Below, in pieces: positions 62,341-64,000 of a stretch of 64,000 bases of DNA. How positions within the stretch are numbered: the stretch's first letter is position 1; each line of letters opens with the position of its first letter. The position numbers were made by a program, and so were the translations under genes. The notes beneath the pieces were generated by a model. It did no database searches. It was given only the letters and a program-made list of their open reading frames with translations, and had not been told where the DNA came from. The DNA is from Glandiceps talaboti (Eukaryota; Hemichordata; Enteropneusta; Spengelidae): positions 13,008,501 through 13,072,500 of the forward strand of contig NC_135553.1 of assembly GCF_964340395.1 (NCBI RefSeq). Direction: 5' to 3'.

Positions 62341-64000
62341 TTATACTTTAAAACTGATGTACATGCCCGACGAAATTTATATAGTGAACCTGACAATCAT
62401 GCCCGACTATCGTTTAGAGATAAAGACAACCAAACTAAAATACATCAACGGCTATCTCTCAGTCTGGTACTGTCATCGCAAAGAAGTGACACGCACACAG
62501 GACAATAATAACACACGAATTTGCCACAGGGCTTACATTCAAATGCGGGGTTTTCTGTGTTTAAATTCGTTATAATTTTTCAGTTTTTATGTAAGACGGA
62601 TACGATGCACATACATTTGATCATCGAAATGAATAAATGAATTATAATAAATTACTGCCACCACATATCTTACCGTTCGTATACAGAAAGTTTATATCGA
62701 CCCGCGTAAGTAATAACCGAATTGCCTGGTTGATGTTTTTTTCTGCTGCCAGACGTAATTTGACGAACAATAAGGTAGCTTACCGTACACCACCATATAT
62801 GTGTTTTCATTGTATTCCTCAATCTAACACGTCTTTTTTTTTATCATTCACACTCTCCGGACTCCTGTGGGTATATATGGATCGTGATTGGAAATGTGCA
62901 TCACGGTCATTTATAGGTAGATAAAGAACAGTACGTGGGATTTAGTGGAGGGCGTACAACACAGTCGACAGTCGTCGAAATTGTTATGATAGAAAACAAC
63001 ATTGTTTGTATGCTAAAAAAAACCCCGATGCGATGTTGACTCGCCACTGTTACAAATACAGCTAAACGTACGGTGGATTTGTTGCGATCGATCTGTCAGT
63101 GTTGTCATTGCGTGAGAAGGTGATATTCAATGTCAACATCGGTTGCTTGATAGTTTGATCATTAAAATATCAGTATAAAGACCTTGTTTGGGATAGCGTT
63201 AAATTGAGTTTATACATGACATGTCAGGGTAATATGTGTACCTTTTAGATGAGTCGTCTTTAACAACTGATTAGTGTTTGCAATATCCAATCAAAGAATT
63301 CAAACCTGCATATGATGTCCATCTGTTCTATATTTGCAATCTTTTGGGTGAAGAATCGTGACCATTCATATCACGTTAACGACAACGCAGGGAGGGGGGA
63401 GGGTTATCTCACATCTATGTTATGGTAACAGATTGAATGCGACATAACACTGGATTATTATTATTATTTTTTTTTTACACATTTTCCATATTTATGGTGT
63501 AACGACCATGCAATGATTTTTTCGTCAATTCTTTGACTGTGTTTGTTTGATAGACAGGTGTAGCTAGATAACCGATGCCGTGTTAATATTTTGATAGTAA
63601 GGTGTGTGCTATATAAAGATAAAGGTATTTTTTTAGGTTAAATTATACAAGGGTTGTGTCATATCTGTATGTTCTAAAAGAAGGGATTGGGTTTCAAAAA
63701 CATGACATGATGGCAATATTCCATATTTGCTTTTACTGTATCGTGAAGAATTGAGCAAATACTTCTACAATATGATTCGATGCAAGTAGCAACTTGAAGG
63801 TTCTTCGGCTTGTGCAAGAGCTTTACGAATTAGGCGTTGAATCGATCGTAACTAACTCGTAATGTATTTTACACACATCTGTGTCCATACAAAGTGTTGG
63901 ATTGACACGTTGTCTTCCCTTCCTTCTACACCATTTGAGTGATTCAAGACACGTTCAGGGGATAAAACTGTTTCGGTCATTTCAAGTAGTCTTATAACTG

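Overview
This is an AT-rich metazoan window. It has spliced exons with canonical introns of roughly 0.5 to 12 kb, no operons, and heavy micro- and minisatellite content with small foldback/MITE-like repeats. The only gene I can identify is one NMDA-type ionotropic glutamate receptor subunit on the minus strand, from about 38.7 kb down to 4.6 kb. The organism is most likely an invertebrate bilaterian (a lancelet, hemichordate or mollusc would fit); the sequence alone does not settle which.

The receptor gene is reconstructed as 11 coding exons. In order on the minus strand they encode: signal peptide and start of the amino-terminal domain (38716-38246), rest of that domain (29531-28779), start of ligand-binding half S1 (25313-25098), rest of S1 (12996-12692), M1 (11946-11821), pore loop M2 plus gate helix M3 (10702-10482), two S2 exons (9885-9725 and 8548-8367), end of S2 plus M4 (6837-6605), and two cytoplasmic tail exons (5509-5370 and 4847-4616). 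Intron phases agree at every junction except exon 3 to exon 4. There a 12.1-kb intron and a phase clash imply at least one small exon I could not place with confidence. The protein mixes GluN3-like features (S1 cysteine pattern, S2 and M4 wording, a heptad-like tail segment) with GluN2-like features (Asn-Asn in the pore loop, a C-terminal Glu-Ser-Ser-Val that looks like a PDZ ligand). The M3 gate motif and one agonist-contact position are unusual.

Layout: 1-4.6 kb is 3' flank with microsatellites. 4.6-38.8 kb is the receptor gene, whose introns hold (TA)n, (CA)n, (ATGT)n and (CT)n arrays, a near-perfect 70-bp-arm hairpin at 16.1 kb, a short MITE-like element at 8.9 kb, a foldback tandem repeat at 7.0 kb and a possible LINE tail at 24.4 kb. 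38.8-64 kb is the 5' flank, or introns of an untranslated leader. It has no recognisable gene but carries two copies of a MITE family (44.6 and 60.25 kb), a minisatellite at 40.9 kb, a second copy of the 7.7-kb repeat at 39.9 kb, a partial copy of the hairpin family at 50.9 kb and an unassigned coding-like island at 42.5-43.1 kb.
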